A DNA stretch of 53,372 bases, from assembly GCA_017538995.1 (NCBI GenBank), contig JAFYHV010000049.1, positions 1-53,372 on the forward strand. The letters are read 5' to 3'. Position numbers and translations under genes: made by a program. The notes beneath the pieces are model-generated. The model ran no database searches. It was given only the letters and a program-made list of their open reading frames with translations, and was not told where the DNA came from. The stretch is from Lachnospiraceae bacterium (lineage in GTDB: Bacteria; Bacillota; Clostridia; Lachnospirales; Lachnospiraceae). Shown here piece after piece: positions 31,188-40,432 of the stretch; position 1 is the first letter of the stretch, and each line of letters begins with the position of its first letter.

Positions 31188-33776
31188 ATGGAAAAATTAC
31201 TTTTAATTGACGGCAACAGCATTATGAACAGGGCATTTTACGGTGTTCCTGACTTAACAAACGTAAACGGTCTTCATACAAATGCCGTTTACGGTTTTTT
31301 AAATATTCTTTTCAGATTTTTAGACGAGGAAAATCCCGATTATCTTGCAATAGCATTCGATTTACATGCACCGACATTCAGACATAAGCTTTTTGAAGCC
31401 TACAAGGGCACCAGAAAAGGTATGCCTGACGAATTAAGACAACAGGTGCCTTATATTAAAAACCTCGTAAAAGAAATGAATATTAAAACTCTTGAGCTTG
31501 AAGGTTATGAAGCCGATGACCTTTTGGGAACCATGGCTAAAAGAGCTCAGAGCATGGGTATGGAAGTGTCTCTTTTATCAGGTGACAGGGATTTACTTCA
31601 GATTGCGGATGAGCATATTAAGATTCGTGTTCCCAAGACCATAAAAGGTCAGACAACCGTAGAGGATTATTATCCTGCGGACGTTATGGCAAAATATAAT
31701 GTTACACCTTCAGAGTTTATACATTTAAAGGCTCTTATGGGAGATTCGTCCGATAATATTCCGGGCGTTCCCAAAGTTGGTGAAAAGACTGCTTCGGAAC
31801 TTATTATTAAATATCATTCGCTTGACGGTATTTATGAAAATGTTGAAGAGATTTCCAAGGATTCGATCAGAAATTCTCTTAAAGACAATAAAGATTTGGC
31901 ATATTTATGTCTTAAGCTTGCGACTATTGAGACTAATGCACCTGTTTATGTTGATTTCTCCGAGCTTAAGAATGAACTTACATATTCCGAAGGCGGATAC
32001 AACATTCTTCAGGAACTTGGATTAAGAACTTATCTTAAGAAGTTTGAAGACAATATGTCCAAGATAAAGAATGATGTGTCTTTAGATAATTTAACCGTTA
32101 CTGAGATTGAAAGTAACGATGCACTTATGAGTCTTTTAAACGGTGTTAATAATGCATCTGTTTCGCTCGTAAAAGGCACATTCGGTTCGGTTATCGGAAT
32201 AGACGATAAGTTTTATAAAGTATCTTTTATGATGAATATTAATCCGTTTGTCAGAAAGGTATTGTTTGAAGGCGATAACAAGCTGATCGTTTTCAAGGCT
32301 TCTGATGCTTTTGAAATGCTTGAAGATGATGATTTTAAGAAGCAGAGCAAGGATATTGTTAAGAATATCTATGCGCTTGACCTTGCAGCATATCTTTTAA
32401 ACCCTTTAAACAACTCATATACAGCCGAAAGCCTGTTAAGCGATTATCTGGGCATAACTGTCAGAAGTGATTCGCTTGATGCGAAAGAACAGGCTCTGGT
32501 GGCATACGGCTTTAATGAGCTTAAAAAGAATTTTGACGAGAGATTAAACGAGACTGAGCAGTATAAGCTTTATACAGACATTGAAATTCCTTTATCGCTT
32601 GTTCTTTTTGAAATGGAAAAGACCGGTATCTTGGTTGACAGAGCAGGTCTTAAGAAGTACGAGGAAGATCTGACGGTATCAATAGATGCGCTTGAAAAGA
32701 AGATATACGAGGAAGCGGGAGAAGAGTTTAATATTTTGTCTCCGAAGCAGCTTGGCGTGATTCTTTTTGAAAAGATGAATATGCCGAGTTCAAAGAAGAC
32801 CAAGACCGGATATTCGACCTCTGCCGATGTACTTGAAAAGCTTGCGGCTGATTATCCTTTCGTATCAAATATCCTCGAATACAGAACACTTACGAAATTA
32901 AAATCGACTTATGCAGTCGGTCTTGCATCGGCTATAGGTTCTGACGGAAGAATTCATTCACATTTCCTTCAGACCGTGACTGCCACAGGAAGAATTTCCT
33001 CAGCAGAGCCCAACCTTCAGAATATTCCTGTCAGAACTGATTTGGGAAGACAGTTAAGAAAGGTATTTATTCCAAAGGATGGATGCATTTTTGCAGATGC
33101 CGATTATTCGCAGATCGAACTTAGAATCCTTGCACATTTATCTAACGATACAACTTTGATTGATGCGTTCAATTCAGATAAAGATATTCATGCTGTAACT
33201 GCCTCAAAGGTATTTAATGTTCCTATCGATGAAGTTACTTCTTCACAGAGAAGGGCCGCCAAGGTCGTTAACTTCGGTATTATTTACGGTATGTCTTCAT
33301 TCTCTCTTGGACAGGACCTTGAGATTACGAGAAAAGATGCTGAAAAGTATATAAAAGAATATTTCGAAGGCTATCCGGGAATCAGAAAATATCTTGATGA
33401 CTGCGTTGAAAATGCTAAAGAAAAAGGTTATTCGCTGACTGCGTTTTTAAGAAGACGTCCCATACCTGAATTAAAGGCTTCCCAGTTTATGCAGAGGGAA
33501 TTCGGCAAACGTGTTGCCATGAATGCACCTATTCAGGGTACTGCGGCTGATATCATGAAGATTGCGATGATTAATGTAAGAGATGCTCTTAAAAAGAACG
33601 GTCTTACTTCGGAAATACTTATCCAGGTTCATGATGAACTTTTACTTGAAATAAAAACGTCCGAAAAAGAAGAAGTAGTTAAGATTCTTCAGACTGAAAT
33701 GGAAAACGCTTACAAGCTTTCTGTACCTTTAAGCGTGGATTTAAATGTCGGAGAAAACTGGTATGAAGCAAAATAA
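31188..33776 (+). CDS. polA: DNA polymerase I
   Basis: Repair and Okazaki-processing polymerase. The 862-residue protein has the 5'-3' exonuclease (1-~290: LLIDGNSIMNRAFYG, LEGYEADDLLGT, LSGDRDLLQI, MGDSSDNIPG), a remnant of the 3'-5' exonuclease domain (~310-460), and family A polymerase motifs: DADYSQIELRILAHLS, RRAAKVVNFGIIYGMSS and VHDELLLE. The catalytic DxE of the proofreading site (FDTE-type) is missing: the strand reads SVSLVKGTFGS. The remaining exonuclease motifs are also not recognisable. This resembles the Bacillus/clostridial pattern of a non-proofreading Pol I. It precedes coaE, as in many Firmicutes. Confidence 0.97.
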   Translation: MEKLLLIDGNSIMNRAFYGVPDLTNVNGLHTNAVYGFLNILFRFLDEENPDYLAIAFDLHAPTFRHKLFEAYKGTRKGMPDELRQQVPYIKNLVKEMNIKTLELEGYEADDLLGTMAKRAQSMGMEVSLLSGDRDLLQIADEHIKIRVPKTIKGQTTVEDYYPADVMAKYNVTPSEFIHLKALMGDSSDNIPGVPKVGEKTASELIIKYHSLDGIYENVEEISKDSIRNSLKDNKDLAYLCLKLATIETNAPVYVDFSELKNELTYSEGGYNILQELGLRTYLKKFEDNMSKIKNDVSLDNLTVTEIESNDALMSLLNGVNNASVSLVKGTFGSVIGIDDKFYKVSFMMNINPFVRKVLFEGDNKLIVFKASDAFEMLEDDDFKKQSKDIVKNIYALDLAAYLLNPLNNSYTAESLLSDYLGITVRSDSLDAKEQALVAYGFNELKKNFDERLNETEQYKLYTDIEIPLSLVLFEMEKTGILVDRAGLKKYEEDLTVSIDALEKKIYEEAGEEFNILSPKQLGVILFEKMNMPSSKKTKTGYSTSADVLEKLAADYPFVSNILEYRTLTKLKSTYAVGLASAIGSDGRIHSHFLQTVTATGRISSAEPNLQNIPVRTDLGRQLRKVFIPKDGCIFADADYSQIELRILAHLSNDTTLIDAFNSDKDIHAVTASKVFNVPIDEVTSSQRRAAKVVNFGIIYGMSSFSLGQDLEITRKDAEKYIKEYFEGYPGIRKYLDDCVENAKEKGYSLTAFLRRRPIPELKASQFMQREFGKRVAMNAPIQGTAADIMKIAMINVRDALKKNGLTSEILIQVHDELLLEIKTSEKEEVVKILQTEMENAYKLSVPLSVDLNVGENWYEAK

Positions 33777-34419
33777 ATATTTCGTGCTCGGGATTACAGG
33801 CGGAATCGGTTCCGGTAAATCTCTGGCTCTTTCATATCTTCAAAATAAATATAACTGTTTCGTGATTAAGGCTGACGATATCGGGAACGAAGTTAAGCTT
33901 AAAGGCAATGCCTGTTATAAGGATATTATTAAGCTTTTAGGCAAAGAGATTGTAGGAGAAGACGGTGAAATTGATAAAAATCTGATGGCTGAAAAGATTT
34001 TTGCCGATTCAGAACTCGTTGAGAAAGTTAACGATATCATTCATCCTGCGGTCAGAAAAGAAATCGAAAGCCGTATTAAGGTTAATTCCCAAGATCATAA
34101 AATATTCGTAATCGAAGCTGCTTTGCTTTGTGAGGCGGATTATTTTTCTTTGTTAAACGAACTCTGGGAAATAAATGCAACCAAAGAAACACGTATAGAA
34201 CGACTGATGTCTTCAAGAGCTTATTCTTTGGAAAAATGCGAATCAATTATCGGATTGCAGCATTGTTCGGAGTTTTATGAGAAAGCGAATGAAGAGTATT
34301 TAAAAAAGACTAAAAGAAAAGATTATTTCGGTTTAAAAATCATCAATAATGATTCGACACCCGAAGATCTTTATGAACAGATTGACAAAGCGATGGAGGA
34401 AATCAATGGACGCTTTTAA
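33763..34419 (+). CDS. coaE: Dephospho-CoA kinase
   Basis: Last step of CoA synthesis: phosphorylates the 3'-OH of dephospho-CoA. P-loop GITGGIGSGKS is near residue 10. Also visible are IKADDIGNEV, which carries the substrate Asp, HPAVRKEIESRI, and the IEAALLCEAD segment. The 218-residue length is usual. I prefer ATG 33763 to 33745, because GGAG stands 9 bp before it and the true N-terminus begins close to the P-loop. It overlaps the end of polA by 14 bp, so translation is probably coupled. Confidence 0.94.
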   Translation: MKQNKYFVLGITGGIGSGKSLALSYLQNKYNCFVIKADDIGNEVKLKGNACYKDIIKLLGKEIVGEDGEIDKNLMAEKIFADSELVEKVNDIIHPAVRKEIESRIKVNSQDHKIFVIEAALLCEADYFSLLNELWEINATKETRIERLMSSRAYSLEKCESIIGLQHCSEFYEKANEEYLKKTKRKDYFGLKIINNDSTPEDLYEQIDKAMEEINGRF

Positions 34420-36154
34420 GAGCAAAGAAAGCCCTGTATTCGGTTTAAATATCGGCAGCAATGCTGTGACCGGTATTGTCGGATATATGGATAATGACAA
34501 GTTCATAGTTAAAGCGGTTGAATCCTCAGAGCATGAAAAACCTTCGATGATTGACGGTAAGGAAGAAGATATCGAAAGAATTGCCGCAACCATTAAGACC
34601 GTAAAAGAAAGACTCGAAGAGAAATGCGGCTTTCACTTAAAAGATGTCTGTATAGCAGCTTCCGGCCGCTATTTAAAGACTATTAATACTAATGTTGATA
34701 TTACTTTTAGTGACGAACATATTGTTGAGTCTGAAGATATTGTAATACTCAAGCAGAAGAGTCTTGAAAAAGCATTTAAAACTCTTGAAGAAAGATTTGA
34801 ATTCGGCAAAAAGCATTACTGTGTAGGCAAAAGAGTCGACTCCTTTTATCGCAATGATGCTGCTGATACCGATATTCTTGATAAAGAAGCATATAAAATA
34901 GCCGCTGACATGACTTTTATATTCCTTCCTTACGCTGTTGTGGACGGACTTTTTTCTGCGGTTGATATGGCAGGTTTATCAGTTTTAAATCTGACACTGG
35001 AACCTTTTGCAGCAATCGAAACAGCAGTTCCCGAGAAATTCAAATCACAAAATATTGCATTAGTTGATGTCGGAGCATCGGCTAGTAATATCTGTATTTT
35101 AAATGAAGGTTCTGTATACGCGTTTGGTTCTGTATCTGATGCCGGAGATTCTCTTACAGAAATAATTGAGAATTTCTGCATGGTTGAATTCGATGAAGCC
35201 GAGAAGATTAAGAAAGCCATAGATAATGCTGAAGAAGTCGAATACGAAGATATTCTGGGTATGAGTAAGAGTATTTCGAGAAGCGAAGTTCTCGAAATGC
35301 TTGAAACTCCTGTAAAGAACATTACGAAGCAGGTATCAGAGAAAATCATAAAACTAAACGACGGATTTAATGTAGCTGCAGTATTTGTTTTCGGCGGCGG
35401 AGTTATTACAGAAGGATATACAAACGGCCTTTCAGAAGAACTTCAGACGACTGTCAAAAATGTTCATTTACGCGGCGAAGAAGTGATGGAAAAAACTTAT
35501 TTCCTTGATAAGTCATTTGCCAAGGAAGCGCTTCTTGTAATTCCGCTTGGAATATGTTTGCAGTACTTTAAAAACAATAATTCTTTTATGAGTGTTTCTC
35601 TTAATGACGACAGCGTTAAGCTTTTTGATCACGGAAATTTGACGATCTTTGATGCAGTTATGCAGATTGGACTTGATAATCATGCATTGCTTCCGAGACA
35701 CGGAGATGCGCTTGAATTCACATTAAACGGTGAATTAATGTCTGTTAAAGGCGGACTTGGTGAAGCCTGCATCGTTTATCTTAACAACGAGATTTCAAAT
35801 CTTGGCGCCGTATTAAAAGCGGGTGATGAGATTAAGCTTATTCCATCCACTAAAGGTGAAAAAGGAACCGCTACAATTTCCAAGATTAACAAAGGAGATG
35901 CTAAAATCAGTATTTCCGTCAACAACATGAATGTTAATCTGCCTTGTTCTTTTGCGGTAAACGGAAAAGCTGTTACAGAATCTTATAAAATACAACAGAA
36001 TGATAATATTGAAATACTTGACTATATAACAGTGGAACGGGCTCTGGAACTTTTGGATAAGACCTTAAAAGAAGGTCAGACAGTAAAGGTAAATGATATG
36101 CCTGCAGAGGCTGACACAAAAGTTTACTCGGGCGACAGAGTAGAAGTTATATAG
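34406..36154 (+). CDS. FtsA/PilM-like ATPase with extended C-terminal domain
   Basis: A 582-residue protein of the actin-like ASKHA fold: phosphate-1 GLNIGSNAVTGIVG, phosphate-2 ALVDVGASASNICIL and adenosine VFGGGVITEG. The 1C-type region of FtsA is between these. FtsA is usually about 420 residues, and here about 180 more residues follow (from about 400). They are beta-rich, with several Gly/Lys turns that look like tandem small beta-grasp or SAMP-like units. ATG 34406 has GGAGG at 34395-34399 and overlaps coaE by 14 bp. In Lachnospiraceae this gene typically follows polA-coaE. It might serve septum or shape control, but there is no ftsZ partner here. Confidence 0.85.
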   Translation: MDAFKSKESPVFGLNIGSNAVTGIVGYMDNDKFIVKAVESSEHEKPSMIDGKEEDIERIAATIKTVKERLEEKCGFHLKDVCIAASGRYLKTINTNVDITFSDEHIVESEDIVILKQKSLEKAFKTLEERFEFGKKHYCVGKRVDSFYRNDAADTDILDKEAYKIAADMTFIFLPYAVVDGLFSAVDMAGLSVLNLTLEPFAAIETAVPEKFKSQNIALVDVGASASNICILNEGSVYAFGSVSDAGDSLTEIIENFCMVEFDEAEKIKKAIDNAEEVEYEDILGMSKSISRSEVLEMLETPVKNITKQVSEKIIKLNDGFNVAAVFVFGGGVITEGYTNGLSEELQTTVKNVHLRGEEVMEKTYFLDKSFAKEALLVIPLGICLQYFKNNNSFMSVSLNDDSVKLFDHGNLTIFDAVMQIGLDNHALLPRHGDALEFTLNGELMSVKGGLGEACIVYLNNEISNLGAVLKAGDEIKLIPSTKGEKGTATISKINKGDAKISISVNNMNVNLPCSFAVNGKAVTESYKIQQNDNIEILDYITVERALELLDKTLKEGQTVKVNDMPAEADTKVYSGDRVEVI

Positions 36155-36180
36155 ATTTTTACCGGAAGGATTATTTATAA

Positions 36181-36978
36181 ATGAGAATTGCTCCTATAGC
36201 AAGCGGATCAAGCGGTAACTGCATATATGTCGGAGACGACAACACACATATTCTGATTGATGTAGGAATTTCAGCCAGAAATGTGGAAGACGGTTTACAC
36301 GCACTCGATTTATCGCTTGATGATATAGACGCAATACTTATTACTCACGAACATTCCGATCATATAAAAGGCCTTGGCGTACTGGAACGTAAAAGAGAAA
36401 TTCCTATTTATGCTTCCCAGGGTACTATAGAAGGCATTTATTCAACAAAGTCTATAGGCGATTTTAATCGTGACTGTATCAAATCTTTAAGGGATTTGTC
36501 TTCTTTTAGGATAAATGATTTTACATTTAATCCTCATCCTGTAAGTCATGATGCGAATGAGCCTGTCTGTTTTTCTTTTGAAAACAATAATAAGAGAGCA
36601 GCGGTTGTTACCGACCTTGGATGTTATAACGATGAACTGCTTGAGTCTCTTGGAAAGCTTGATTTTATCTTTGCGGAAGCTAACCATGATGTCAGAATGC
36701 TTCAGTTAGGGCCGTATACATATCCGTTAAAGAGAAGAATTCTGTCGGACATCGGCCATTTATCCAATGAAGCGAGCGGAAGATTTATTTCAAGACTCTT
36801 AAATGACGATATAAACAGCATTATGATCGGGCATTTAAGCGATAAAAACAACCTTCCTGACCTTGCATATGAGGCCGTTAAAGTCGAAATTACGATGTCG
36901 GATACAAAATATGACGGACTGGATTTTCCAATTTATGTTGCAAAAAGAAATGAATTGTCTAAAATAGTATATTGTTAA
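36181..36978 (+). CDS. MBL-fold metallohydrolase (WalJ/YycJ-like)
   Basis: A 265-residue protein of the metallo-beta-lactamase fold. It has the metal motif THEHSDH (about 58-64), an Asp in the VVTDLG segment, and the later His in ANHDVRML and IGHLSDKNN. The starting MRIAPIASGSSGNCIYVGDDN is characteristic of the YycJ/WalJ and related single-strand 5'-3' exonuclease-like families. Its function in DNA processing or wall control is inferred from family knowledge only. It follows the FtsA-like gene by 26 bp and probably shares the polA operon. AAGGA serves as ribosome site. Confidence 0.92.
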   Translation: MRIAPIASGSSGNCIYVGDDNTHILIDVGISARNVEDGLHALDLSLDDIDAILITHEHSDHIKGLGVLERKREIPIYASQGTIEGIYSTKSIGDFNRDCIKSLRDLSSFRINDFTFNPHPVSHDANEPVCFSFENNNKRAAVVTDLGCYNDELLESLGKLDFIFAEANHDVRMLQLGPYTYPLKRRILSDIGHLSNEASGRFISRLLNDDINSIMIGHLSDKNNLPDLAYEAVKVEITMSDTKYDGLDFPIYVAKRNELSKIVYC

Positions 36979-37002
36979 ATATATATCAAAGGAGTCAAAA
37001 CT

Positions 37003-37275
37003 ATGAAAAAAACAATTATCACTGTTGTGGGTAAGGACGGCGTAGGCATCATCGCAAAGATCTGTACTTATCTTGCAAACAACAATATCAATATAGAGGA
37101 TATTTCTCAGACTATCACAGGCGGGTTCTTTAACATGATGATGATTACCGATATGAACGCAGCATCAAAGCCCATCGGAGATATTTCCGATGAACTTGCT
37201 CAAATCGGTGAGGAAATCGGCGTTGTAATTAAGTGTCAGAGAGAAGAAATCTTTGATTCCATGCACAGAATTTAA
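37003..37275 (+). CDS. ACT domain protein (UPF0237)
   Basis: A 90-residue, single ACT-domain protein beginning MKKTIITVVGKDGVGIIAKI and containing NNINIEDISQTITGGFFNMM. Such domains bind amino acids and regulate neighbouring enzymes. AAAGGAG lies before the ATG. It directly precedes the DUF711 gene (33 bp), a pair conserved in many bacteria and archaea, so it is likely the regulator or partner of that protein. Confidence 0.95.
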   Translation: MKKTIITVVGKDGVGIIAKICTYLANNNINIEDISQTITGGFFNMMMITDMNAASKPIGDISDELAQIGEEIGVVIKCQREEIFDSMHRI

Positions 37276-37308
37276 TTATCCTAAAAGAAACTAAGGAGAC
37301 GTGAGTCT

Positions 37309-38673
37309 ATGATTAATATAAACGAAGTATCCGAAACCAATGAAATGATAGAAAAAGAAAACCTTGACGTAAGAACTATTACGATGGGTATTTCACTTCT
37401 TGACTGTATTGATTCGGATTTGGAAAAAGTTAAAAAGAACATTTACGACAAGATTTACAAATATGCAAAAAATCTTGTTAAAACCGGTAAGGACATCGAA
37501 AAAGAATTCGGTATTCCTATCGTTAATAAAAGAATTTCTGTTACTCCGATAGCTTTAGTCGGAGCTGCAGCCTGTAAAACACCTTCGGATTTTTCCGAAC
37601 TTGCTGTGGTTTTGGACGAAGTTGCCAAAGCTGTAGGCGTTAACTTTATCGGCGGTTTCTCGGCGCTCGTATCAAAAGGTATGACACCTGCTGATGAAAT
37701 GCTTATTAAATCAATTCCCGAAGCTCTTTCTAAAACTGACAGAGTCTGCTCATCGATTAACTTAGGTTCAACCAAGACCGGTATCAATATGGATGCTGTT
37801 AAGTTAATGGGCGAGATCATAAAAGAAACAGCGGAATATACAAAAGAAAGAGATTCATTAGGATGTGCAAAACTTGTAGTATTCTGTAATGCTCCTGATG
37901 ACAATCCTTTTATGGCAGGTGCTTTCCACGGTGTAACAGAAGCTGACTGCATTATCAATGTCGGTGTATCAGGTCCCGGTGTTGTAAAGACTGCACTTGA
38001 AAAGGTTAGAGGAAAGAATTTTGAAATTCTTTGTGAAACAATAAAGAAGACTGCGTTTAAGGTTACAAGAGTCGGTCAGCTGGTAGCAAAGGAAGCTTCT
38101 GAAAGACTCGGTGTTCCTTTTGGTATTGTAGACTTATCACTTGCTCCCACACCTGCAATCGGTGATTCTGTAGCAGATATTCTTTGTGAAATAGGACTTG
38201 AATATGCAGGCGCTCCCGGAACTACAGCTGCACTTGCGCTCCTTAACGATCAGGTTAAGAAGGGCGGTGTAATGGCTTCATCCTATGTGGGCGGATTAAG
38301 CGGTGCATTTATTCCGGTATCCGAAGACCAGGGTATGATTAATGCAGTTGAAGCAGGTGCTTTAACATTAGAGAAACTCGAAGCAATGACATGCGTCTGT
38401 TCCGTAGGTCTTGATATGATTGCAATTCCCGGCGCTACTAAGGCTACTACAATTTCAGGTATCATCGCTGATGAACTTGCAATCGGTATGGTTAACCAGA
38501 AAACTACGGCTGTAAGAATTATTCCTGTTATCGGCAAAGAAGTCGGAGAGAATGTGGAATTCGGCGGACTTTTAGGACACGCTCCTATAATGCCAATCAA
38601 TAACTTCTCCTGTGATGACTTCATTAACAGAGGCGGACGAATTCCTGCACCGATTCACTCATTTAAAAATTAG
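37309..38673 (+). CDS. PFL-family (UPF0210/DUF711) protein
   Basis: A 454-residue protein of the DUF711 family, distantly like the glycyl-radical/pyruvate formate-lyase fold. Conserved runs include [65 protein letters not shown] and [18 protein letters not shown]. Biochemical activity is not known to me. It travels with the ACT gene just upstream. The ribosome site AAGGAG is about 12 bp before the ATG. A REP-like inverted repeat and a bidirectional terminator follow. Confidence 0.94.
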   Translation: MININEVSETNEMIEKENLDVRTITMGISLLDCIDSDLEKVKKNIYDKIYKYAKNLVKTGKDIEKEFGIPIVNKRISVTPIALVGAAACKTPSDFSELAVVLDEVAKAVGVNFIGGFSALVSKGMTPADEMLIKSIPEALSKTDRVCSSINLGSTKTGINMDAVKLMGEIIKETAEYTKERDSLGCAKLVVFCNAPDDNPFMAGAFHGVTEADCIINVGVSGPGVVKTALEKVRGKNFEILCETIKKTAFKVTRVGQLVAKEASERLGVPFGIVDLSLAPTPAIGDSVADILCEIGLEYAGAPGTTAALALLNDQVKKGGVMASSYVGGLSGAFIPVSEDQGMINAVEAGALTLEKLEAMTCVCSVGLDMIAIPGATKATTISGIIADELAIGMVNQKTTAVRIIPVIGKEVGENVEFGGLLGHAPIMPINNFSCDDFINRGGRIPAPIHSFKN

Positions 38674-38677
38674 CCAA

Positions 38678-38728
38678 TTGGGGACGGTTCTTAAATGGTA
38701 AAAAAAGCCAAAACGGAACCGTCCCCAA
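38678..38728. repeat. REP-like inverted repeat element
   Basis: TTGGGGACGGTTC (38678-38690) and GAACCGTCCCCAA (38716-38728), a perfect 13-bp inverted repeat with a 25-nt spacer. The GGGGACGGTTC arm is a sequence I associate with REP-type mobile repeats that are mobilised by Y1 (RAYT) transposases in many bacteria. A transposase gene is not in this window. An 11-bp part of the same arm (ATTTGGGGACG) recurs at 43796-43806. Confidence 0.6.
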
Positions 38729-38748
38729 ATGTACTGTTTGTTAAAAAT

Positions 38749-38778
38749 AAAACGAAGGCCATATGACCTTCGTTTTTT
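38749..38778. terminator. Bidirectional terminator between DUF711 and tmcAL
   Basis: AAAACGAAGG (38749-38758) and CCTTCGTTTT (38767-38776) with an 8-nt loop, T run after it and A-rich sequence before it. It serves both convergent genes. Confidence 0.9.
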
Positions 38779-40015
38779 ATTCTATAATTACTATTTCTCT
38801 GGAGAATTCTGATACAGTCGGCGTTCCAAACTTCTCTGAAACAATTGTATCGTAAATATGAGCAGCCTGGATATCGGTTTCAAGCATTTCCATTCCTACA
38901 GGACTTAACTGATGTCTTGCATCCGCAAGCTTTGAAATGATAGGAATAGTAGCCTGTGATTTAAGTGCAGATAAAAGCTCATTTGATGTTTTTTTGAATC
39001 CAAGCATTCTTGCATAGAAGATATAGCCTTCTTCTTTGTATTTCTTCATGGATTCTTTTTTAATATTAAGAAGTATGTGGAGAAGATTTCTTGCAACTCT
39101 TACATACGTAATATCTTTGCTCTTAAGCAAATCGCAGAACTGTGAGTATGATTCGTATTTGTTTAGGTTCTTGATAATCTTGGCCGAGAAATCAGGCGAA
39201 ATATCAAGATATTCTTCGTAGCCCTTTCCTTCATCCAGTAATAACTTGTACTTAAGGATGGAAGAGATGTCCTTATTAAGAACGGGGAATGATTTATCAT
39301 ACTGTTCTTCGAGTATTTTATATACATGGAAAGGTATCTGTGACCTTATGTGTTCAAGTTCGTTTGTTTCTTCAAGAGAAGAACGGATAGCAAGAGATGA
39401 GCAGATAGGATTATCCATCATTCTGTCATGATAACCTGCACCGATTCGAAGATTGGTAACAGGAATTATGGATGATTCAAACTGCTTTAAAGCTCTAATA
39501 TATTCAAATCCCAGAATATTGTTCGGGAAATTCATTGCTTCAACATGTTCATAGGAATTAGGAATTGCTTCTTCAACAGCTCTGACACGAGCAATGGGAT
39601 AGGAGATTCCTTCTTTTACGAGCCCGTGAATAACTTCGGAGATTTCCTGCTTATGATTGATTAAAACATCTGCGATATCGGTTAAAATCTTAATATCGCC
39701 GCATTCGGAACCGAATACAAGGTAATCAACCACACCAAGACCTTTTAAAAGATTGATGGCGCCTGATGCAAAATACTCGGCAGAAGAACATGAATAATAA
39801 AGCGGCATCTCTATTACAAGATCCGCGCCTGCATTTAAAGCCATTCTGGTACGCTGATATTTATCGATTACGGCGGGAACACCTCTCTGGGTAAAATCAC
39901 CGCTCATTACAACGATAATAAAATCGGCACCGGTTAACTGTTTGGCTCTTTTGATCTGAAATTCATGTCCGTTATGCAGAGGGTTGTATTCTGCAATGAT
40001 GGCAGCGACTTTCAT
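38777..40015 (-). CDS. tmcAL: tRNA(Met) cytidine acetate ligase
   Basis: A 412-residue protein of the YlbM family, which makes N4-acetylcytidine at the wobble position of elongator tRNA-Met using acetate and ATP. The nucleotidyltransferase core begins MKVAAIIAEYNPLHNGHEFQ with the HxGH motif HNGH, followed by VVMSGDFTQRG and DLVIEMPLYYSCSSAEYFA. The length is usual (about 400). It lies 3 bp after the DUF1292 gene on the same strand, so the two are cotranscribed, and its own start site depends on that mRNA. Confidence 0.92.
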   Translation of the reverse strand: MKVAAIIAEYNPLHNGHEFQIKRAKQLTGADFIIVVMSGDFTQRGVPAVIDKYQRTRMALNAGADLVIEMPLYYSCSSAEYFASGAINLLKGLGVVDYLVFGSECGDIKILTDIADVLINHKQEISEVIHGLVKEGISYPIARVRAVEEAIPNSYEHVEAMNFPNNILGFEYIRALKQFESSIIPVTNLRIGAGYHDRMMDNPICSSLAIRSSLEETNELEHIRSQIPFHVYKILEEQYDKSFPVLNKDISSILKYKLLLDEGKGYEEYLDISPDFSAKIIKNLNKYESYSQFCDLLKSKDITYVRVARNLLHILLNIKKESMKKYKEEGYIFYARMLGFKKTSNELLSALKSQATIPIISKLADARHQLSPVGMEMLETDIQAAHIYDTIVSEKFGTPTVSEFSREIVIIE

Positions 40016-40018
40016 TAA

Positions 40019-40336
40019 CTAGTCCTCGATAATCTCATCAAACTCCTGGGTATCAAGATATTCGTCAAAAGCGTCTGCAACGGCTTCATATTCGTCATCG
40101 TCCAAGATGGAAATGAGTTCAGGCTCTTCGTTAGGGTCATCAGGATTTTCACTGTAACCGTAAAGCCATACATCGCCGTACAAATCATCTTCTTCGTCAA
40201 CCATGGGAAGAAGAGCAATATAATCTTTACCTTTAACCTCGAAAATTGTAACGACTGCACATGTAACCTGTCTGCCGTCTTCAAGATCGAGATCGACTGT
40301 CATTTCCTCTTCGGGAATTTCATTTAAGTTTGACAT
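40019..40336 (-). CDS. DUF1292 acidic protein
   Basis: A 105-residue, strongly acidic protein (MSNLNEIPEEEMTVDLDLED, later many Asp/Glu). The DUF1292 core is seen in ALLPMVDEEDDLYGDVWLYGY and ISILDDDEYEAVADAFDEY. The function is unknown; the family is frequent in Firmicutes. ATG at 40336 has GGAGG 8 bp before it (minus strand). A longer upstream reading frame overlaps the next + gene and lacks a start site, so it was rejected. Confidence 0.93.
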   Translation of the reverse strand: MSNLNEIPEEEMTVDLDLEDGRQVTCAVVTIFEVKGKDYIALLPMVDEEDDLYGDVWLYGYSENPDDPNEEPELISILDDDEYEAVADAFDEYLDTQEFDEIIED

Positions 40337-40361
40337 ATAATACCTCCGTGCAAACAAATAT

Positions 40362-40389
40362 ATTTTAACATACTTTAAAAAAATTACAA
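40362..40389 (-). promoter_or_regulatory. DUF1292-tmcAL promoter
   Basis: On the minus strand TTGTAA, 16 bp, TAAAAT preceded by TGT. It overlaps the forward promoter at 40374-40402. Confidence 0.6.
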
Positions 40390-40402
40390 TTATGTTTATA
40401 AT
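40374..40402 (+). promoter_or_regulatory. Promoter of the membrane protein-GH13 pair
   Basis: TTTAAA (40374-40379), 17 bp, TATAAT (40397-40402). Its -35 lies in the spacer of the minus-strand promoter. Confidence 0.65.
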
Positions 40403-40432
40403 AATAAGGTCTGATAAGGATTGGAGCAGCCT

